64,000 nt of DNA from JAPHSX01 sp039714395 (GTDB lineage: Bacteria; Pseudomonadota; Gammaproteobacteria; Thiohalomonadales; Thiohalomonadaceae), in contig JBDLJH010000018.1 of the NCBI GenBank assembly GCA_039714395.1, positions 5,037 to 69,036 of the forward strand. Direction: 5' to 3'. Shown here piece after piece: positions 59,760 to 64,000 of this stretch. Position 1 is the first letter of the stretch, and each line of letters begins with the position of its first letter. The notes beneath the pieces were generated by a model, which was given only the letters and a program-made list of their open reading frames with translations, searched no databases and was not told the DNA's origin. A program made the position numbers and the translations under genes.

Positions 59760-60329
59760 TTATACTCGCTGTTTTTCCCGGATCTCGTCCAGGGTCTTGC
59801 AGTCGATGCAGAGGGTGGCGGTGGGGCGTGCCTCCAGACGACGTATGCCGATCTCCACACCACAGCTCTCGCAGTAGCCGTATTCACCCTCATCAATCAG
59901 GTCGAGTGACTCGCCGATCTTCTTCAGTAGCTTGCGCTCGCGGTCGCGGGCACGTAGCTCCATGGCGAATTCCGACTCCTGGCTGGCCCGGTCGTTGGGG
60001 TCTGGGAAGTTGGCCGCCTCATCCTGCATATGATGCATGGTGCGGTCTACCTCTTCCATCAGCTCCTTCTTCCAGTCGTTGAGGATGGCCCGGAAATGAT
60101 CCCCCATCGCAGGGCTCATAAATTCTTCGCCCTTTTTCTCAACGTAGGGGGTGAAGTTACCGGTACCCTCGAGAATGGACTTTTTACTGCGTGCCTTACT
60201 CGCCGCAGGGCTCTTCTTTACGGCCTTTTTCGCCGGAGCCTTCTTGGTCACACTCTTCTTTACAGCAGCCTTTTTAACGGCTTTTTTGGTCGCGGCCTTT
60301 TTCGGGGCCGCTGCTTTTTTGGTTGGCAT
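59760..60329 (-). CDS. dksA: RNA polymerase-binding transcription factor DksA with Lys/Ala-rich N-terminal extension
   Basis: 189 residues from the ATG at 60329. The C-terminal 130 residues are standard DksA: coiled-coil tip DPNDRASQESEFAMELRARD with the two key aspartates, then zinc-finger cysteines CESCG and CIDC. Residues 2-58 are an extension of KKAA/KKAV-type repeats, histone-H1-like in composition and absent from E. coli DksA. The extension may bind DNA or RNA; that is inference. Confidence 0.93.
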   Translation of the reverse strand: MPTKKAAAPKKAATKKAVKKAAVKKSVTKKAPAKKAVKKSPAASKARSKKSILEGTGNFTPYVEKKGEEFMSPAMGDHFRAILNDWKKELMEEVDRTMHHMQDEAANFPDPNDRASQESEFAMELRARDRERKLLKKIGESLDLIDEGEYGYCESCGVEIGIRRLEARPTATLCIDCKTLDEIREKQRV

Positions 60330-60482
60330 ACGCTTAGGTCTCCTGCTGAGCGTAAAAAAACAAGCGCGCATCTATATCAGATGTAGTCAAACGACGCAAC
60401 TTTTAGCCTAATTTAGTGGGGTGCATTTTTGAGAATAGTCGGGTAATCTGCTGAGTCTTTATTGACTAGAAAAGAAATGATG

Positions 60483-61244
60483 ATGAGTACACTTAAAGCC
60501 CTGTTGTTTGATGTTGATGGAACCCTTGCCGATACCGAGCGCGATGGCCACCGCGTCGCCTTTAACCGCGCCTTTGCTGAGGCTGGACTGGATTGGGAGT
60601 GGTCGGCTGAGCTCTACGGCAAGCTACTGGCGGTCACTGGCGGCAAAGAGCGCATGCGCTACTATCTGGAAAACTTTAACACCGAGTTTGAGAGCCCTGT
60701 CGAGCTGAACGACTTTATCGCCGGGCTGCATCAGTCGAAGACCAGACACTATGTACAGATGCTCTCTGAGGGATTGATTCCGCTACGCCCTGGAGTGAAG
60801 CGCCTGATCGATGAGGCACGTGCCACAGGTCTGCGTCTGGCGGTGGTGACCACTACCACCCCTGAAAATGTCACTGCACTGCTGGAGAACGCCATGGATC
60901 CGGAGGCGATGTCCTGGTTTGAGGTGATCGCTGCAGGGGATATCGTGCCTGCCAAGAAGCCTGCCCCCGATATTTATGACTGGGCGATGGAGCAGATGAA
61001 GCTGAAGCCGGAGGAGTGTATTGCCTTTGAGGACTCCCATAATGGCATCCTCTCCTCGCGTGGGGCGAACCTTACTACCATTGTCGCGGTTAATGGTTAT
61101 ACCCAGGATGAGGTGTTTGCTGATGCCGCCATCGTTGTTGATAACTGGGGCGAGCCTGACCAGCCCTTTAGCGTGCTGGCCGGTGATGCGGCTGGTGACA
61201 GCTTCCTCAACATGGCGATGGTGAAGCGCCTGCATGGCGGCTGA
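60483..61244 (+). CDS. cbbY: HAD-family phosphatase, CbbY-like
   Basis: 253 residues from the third of three consecutive ATGs (60477, 60480, 60483). HAD motifs: LLFDVDGTLADTERDGHRVAFN (motif I), VVTTTTPENV (II), PAKKPAPDIYDWA (III) and AFEDSHNGILS (IV). The extended cap domain and the DTERDGHR segment are typical of CbbY, which removes the RuBisCO inhibitor xylulose-1,5-bisphosphate. It suggests Calvin-cycle metabolism. The stop overlaps the next gene. Confidence 0.85.
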   Translation: MSTLKALLFDVDGTLADTERDGHRVAFNRAFAEAGLDWEWSAELYGKLLAVTGGKERMRYYLENFNTEFESPVELNDFIAGLHQSKTRHYVQMLSEGLIPLRPGVKRLIDEARATGLRLAVVTTTTPENVTALLENAMDPEAMSWFEVIAAGDIVPAKKPAPDIYDWAMEQMKLKPEECIAFEDSHNGILSSRGANLTTIVAVNGYTQDEVFADAAIVVDNWGEPDQPFSVLAGDAAGDSFLNMAMVKRLHGG

Positions 61245-62412
61245 TAAATCCTCTGCTGACCATCTAGCCCGGCGGATGGACGAGATCGAGCCCTTCTATG
61301 TAATGGAGTTGCTGGGGCGGGCCCGCGAGTTGGAGGCGGCCGGGCGCTCCATTGTCCATATGGAGATAGGTGAGCCTGACTTCACCACGCCACAACCGGT
61401 TATTGATGCGGCACAACAGGCGCTGGCCGCGGGCAAGACCCACTACACACCGGCATTAGGTCTGCCCGAGTTGCGTCAGGCGCTCTCTGACTTCTATCGT
61501 GATCGCCACGGTGTTGATGTCTCACCACAGCGCATCATCGTTACCCCTGGTGCCTCCGGTGCCCTGTTGCTGGCGCTGGGGGTGCTACTCAATCCGGGTG
61601 AAGAGGTATTACTGGCCGATCCCGGTTACCCCTGTAATCGACACTTCGTGCGTTTCATCGAAGGCAGGGCACGAGGCGTGGCGGTGGGAGCTGAGAGCCA
61701 CTACCAGCTTACCGCCCAGCACCTGGCCGAGCAGTGGCAACAGAACACGGTAGCGGCGATGCTTGCCACCCCTTCCAACCCTACCGGCACGCTTATCCCG
61801 GCAGAGGAGTTGCTGGCGATGAATACGCTGGCGCGTGAGCGGGGCGGGCGGCTGCTGATTGATGAGATCTACCACGGCCTGGTCTATGGGGAGTCTACCC
61901 CCAGTGCGCTGGCGCTGAGTGATGAGATCTTCCTCATCAATAGTTTCTCCAAGTACTTCTGCATGACCGGCTGGCGGCTTGGCTGGCTGGTGGTGCCAGA
62001 GGCGTATGTGAATGCGGTGGAGAAGCTGGCGCAGAATCTCTTCATCGCCGCACCGACCCTGGCACAGCACGCCGCACTGGCTGCCTTCTCCCCGGAAACC
62101 ACGGCGATCCTGGAAGAACGACGCCTGGAGTTTCAGCGCCGTCGCGATTACCTGTTGCCGGCACTGCGTGAGCTTGGCTTCGTTATCCCTCTTACCCCCG
62201 AGGGGGCCTTCTATCTTTACGCCGACTGTAGCCGCTTTAGTGATGACAGTTACCAGTTTGCTCAGACTTTGTTGGAAGAGGTGGGCGTGGCGGTCACGCC
62301 GGGACGTGATTTCGGTGCCAACCGTCCAAATCAACACCTGCGTTTTGCCTACACCACCTCTATGGAGCAGTTACATGAAGGGGTAGAGCGCCTACACCGT
62401 TTTCTTGGCTGA
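61234..62412 (+). CDS. Class I/II pyridoxal-phosphate aminotransferase
   Basis: 392 residues. Motifs: HYTPALGLPELRQALSDFYR, TPGASGALLLALGVLL, SNPTGTLIPAEELLAM, the PLP lysine in FLINSFSKYFCMTGWRLGW, and LRFAYTTSMEQLHEG near the end. This is the aspartate/aromatic aminotransferase-like family; the substrate is not clear. It overlaps the cbbY-like gene by 11 bases and is likely in one operon with it. Confidence 0.9.
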   Translation: MAADKSSADHLARRMDEIEPFYVMELLGRARELEAAGRSIVHMEIGEPDFTTPQPVIDAAQQALAAGKTHYTPALGLPELRQALSDFYRDRHGVDVSPQRIIVTPGASGALLLALGVLLNPGEEVLLADPGYPCNRHFVRFIEGRARGVAVGAESHYQLTAQHLAEQWQQNTVAAMLATPSNPTGTLIPAEELLAMNTLARERGGRLLIDEIYHGLVYGESTPSALALSDEIFLINSFSKYFCMTGWRLGWLVVPEAYVNAVEKLAQNLFIAAPTLAQHAALAAFSPETTAILEERRLEFQRRRDYLLPALRELGFVIPLTPEGAFYLYADCSRFSDDSYQFAQTLLEEVGVAVTPGRDFGANRPNQHLRFAYTTSMEQLHEGVERLHRFLG

Positions 62413-62441
62413 TAGGTGACGCTTCGTTACAGGAAGGAATC

Positions 62442-63965
62442 GTGCAGCTAATAATAAAAACCACCCTCTACCTTTTTTTACTCACACTTCCCGTTTTCTC
62501 CCACGCATCGACTGATGAGGGGGGGCTACGCTGGCACGATGGTGAGTTTCGGCTCGGTTTTGAAACACTGGAGCTCCCGGGTCAGGAGCGCATGGGCCTG
62601 CTGGGCGGCAGTTATCTGGTGGATATGGGTCGCTATAGCTATGTGGGCCTGGGGGTCTATGGGGCGTTAACGGGAGAGCGCGGCGGTTTCTTCACCGGTG
62701 GTGTGGATGGCGGACTACGTTTCCCCCTGAACGAGACTTTCAGTACAGAGCTGGGGGTGTTTGTGGGTGGCGGCGGTGGGGGAGCTGCACCTCAGGGCGG
62801 TGGTCTGATGCTGCGCCCTTATCTGGGACTCTCCTGGCACTTGCCGACAAGCATTATTGGAGTACAGCTCAGTGAAGTGCGCTTTCCCAATGGTGACATT
62901 AGTAGCAGACAGCTGGGGCTCAACCTCTCATGGCCGATGCAGGAGCTGGTTGTGCCGGGATGGTTGGAAGACAGTCCCTCTATAGCGGGTACAGGTATTG
63001 GAGCAAAGAATGGCCGCTACAGTGTTGTCTCACAACGCTATATCCCCGATACCGGTACCTGTAATACGGCAGGGGCTGTTGCCGAGGAGGGGGTGACATT
63101 ACTGGGTTTTGAGGCTGAGACCTCCCTGGAGAGAGGCGGTTTTGCCACGCTCGCCACGGCAGGTGCCGGTAGTGGTCAGAGTGATGGCTATGCCGAGGTG
63201 TTAGCGGGAGTGGGTTGGCGTTATCCCCTGAGCTCGCAGCTTGCGGGCAAGTTACAACTGCGTGCCGGACTTGGTGGCGGTGGTGCCGTCGATACCGGTG
63301 GTGGCCTGATCACGAAGCTGGAGGGAGGGCTGGAGTGGACGCCCTCCCAGTATTCAGCAATAGGGCTGGGTATTGGGCGTTTCGAGGCGCCGGATGGCGG
63401 CTTTGCCGCCAATATGGCCTCGGTCAGTTTTGGCTATCGTTTTGCCGGATCCGATCGATCCTCATCACAGTTGGCGACATTTTCTCCTCGCCACTGGCAG
63501 ATATCGATTAGTAGCGATAGCTATCTGCTGGATGGTAGCGAGGGACGTAAGGTGGGAAGCAGTGCACGGGGTAATGTGGGGCTGATCACGGCGCAGATTG
63601 ACTCCATGCTCAATCGACACCTGCTACTCAGTGGTGCGGCGGGGGCTGCTTACGATGGGGGTGCCGGTGGTTATGCCGTGGGCCTGGTGGGCGTCGGATG
63701 GCATACCCCGTTGCCCTCCATGGAGAGTGTCTGGTTACGGGCCGATGCGCAGCTGGGAGTGGCTGGCGGCGGCGGGCTGGATGTGGGGGGAGGCTTTTTG
63801 TGGCAGTCGAAACTCGGCCTCGGCTGGCAGTTGAACAAGGCGGTATCTTTACAGCTGGCCTGGGGCCGGGTGAATGCCCCGGCAGGTACACTGGACAGCG
63901 AACTGGTGAGTGTCGGTATTAGTGTGCGCACCACTACTCTGCATGGAGTGCCGAACGGCAGATAA
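62442..63965 (+). CDS. Glycine-rich predicted outer-membrane protein with three internal repeats
   Basis: 507 residues from a GTG at 62442. A signal peptide (TLYLFLLTLPVFSHA, cleavage near residue 23) is followed by about 480 residues of alternating hydrophobic/polar strands rich in Gly. Three related segments end in GGGGGAAPQGGGLMLRPYLG, GLGGGGAVDTGGGLITKLEG and GVAGGGGLDVGGGFLWQSKL (about 108-132, 278-302 and 440-463), each followed by LxWxL..., then a G/R.ARxG motif. Probably a beta-barrel or porin-like protein; function unknown. Confidence 0.7.
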   Translation: MQLIIKTTLYLFLLTLPVFSHASTDEGGLRWHDGEFRLGFETLELPGQERMGLLGGSYLVDMGRYSYVGLGVYGALTGERGGFFTGGVDGGLRFPLNETFSTELGVFVGGGGGGAAPQGGGLMLRPYLGLSWHLPTSIIGVQLSEVRFPNGDISSRQLGLNLSWPMQELVVPGWLEDSPSIAGTGIGAKNGRYSVVSQRYIPDTGTCNTAGAVAEEGVTLLGFEAETSLERGGFATLATAGAGSGQSDGYAEVLAGVGWRYPLSSQLAGKLQLRAGLGGGGAVDTGGGLITKLEGGLEWTPSQYSAIGLGIGRFEAPDGGFAANMASVSFGYRFAGSDRSSSQLATFSPRHWQISISSDSYLLDGSEGRKVGSSARGNVGLITAQIDSMLNRHLLLSGAAGAAYDGGAGGYAVGLVGVGWHTPLPSMESVWLRADAQLGVAGGGGLDVGGGFLWQSKLGLGWQLNKAVSLQLAWGRVNAPAGTLDSELVSVGISVRTTTLHGVPNGR

Positions 63966-64000
63966 AGCTAGCAGGGAATGTGCAGCCTGGCCTGGGGGCT

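Overview
The window looks like the chromosome of a free-living gammaproteobacterium. The order metY-type initiator tRNA, rimP, nusA, infB, rbfA, truB, rpsO, pnp is the classical gamma/betaproteobacterial arrangement. A nuo (complex I) operon lies just upstream, and a CbbY-like phosphatase and a gammaproteobacterial DksA lie near the right end. CbbY hints at a Calvin-cycle autotroph, possibly a sulfur oxidiser; this is inference, as no RuBisCO or sulfur-oxidation operon is in view.

Layout. 1-7.3 kb: 3' part of the nuo operon (nuoH partial to nuoN) plus a DUF2818 gene. 7.3-16.1 kb: initiator tRNA and the translation/transcription operon ending in rpsO-pnp, with terminators and a probable rpsO promoter. 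16.1-24.2 kb: mixed genes (membrane protein, PhnD-like binding protein, lipoprotein, DUF389 protein, S23-type four-helix protein, MetX, redoxin) with two toxin-antitoxin (TA) loci, one of which has a toxin broken by a 7-bp duplication. 24.2-47.6 kb: a surface-polysaccharide locus. It holds two UDP-sugar dehydrogenases (TviB, WbpA), WbpB, WbpD, a dead wbpE, flippase, Wzy-like polymerase, acyl- and glycosyltransferases, a complete wbuXYZ-fnlABC-wbuB set predicted to make and transfer an N-acetamidino-L-fucosamine-type sugar, a sulfotransferase, a PglC-like initiating transferase, an aminotransferase and a PglF-type dehydratase. 47.6-49.3 kb: two more TA loci. 49.3-54.9 kb: a beta-CASP nuclease and the wzb-wza-wzc export/kinase genes. 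54.9-57.9 kb: acs and a rhodanese gene between inverted arrays of REP/BIME-like repeats. 57.9-64 kb: gluQ, DUF3579, dksA, cbbY-like, aminotransferase and a glycine-rich outer-membrane-like protein with three internal repeats.

Two things stand out. First, a family of 7-bp periodic repeats (AGTCNNN, or NNNGACT on the other strand) occurs in at least ten intergenic blocks. The blocks bracket small accessory cassettes, mostly TA loci, and never occur in the core operons. Some blocks are near-identical direct copies around a cassette (71 of 72 bases), and some run into genes, supplying stop codons, C-terminal tails or a -35 box. Second, the polysaccharide locus contains a gene graveyard: recognisable remnants of cysC, rfbB, a phosphomannomutase gene, glmS, wbpE, a RAYT transposase, an IS3-type orfA and a duplicated beta-CASP fragment. 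This points to repeated replacement of the glycan locus.

How the genes work together: WbuX with the HisH/HisF paralogues should amidate an N-acetyl sugar made by FnlABC. The HisF paralogue has lost Asp11 of normal HisF, consistent with a role as ammonia generator only. Wzx/Wzy assemble the repeat unit; Wza/Wzb/Wzc export it and control its length.
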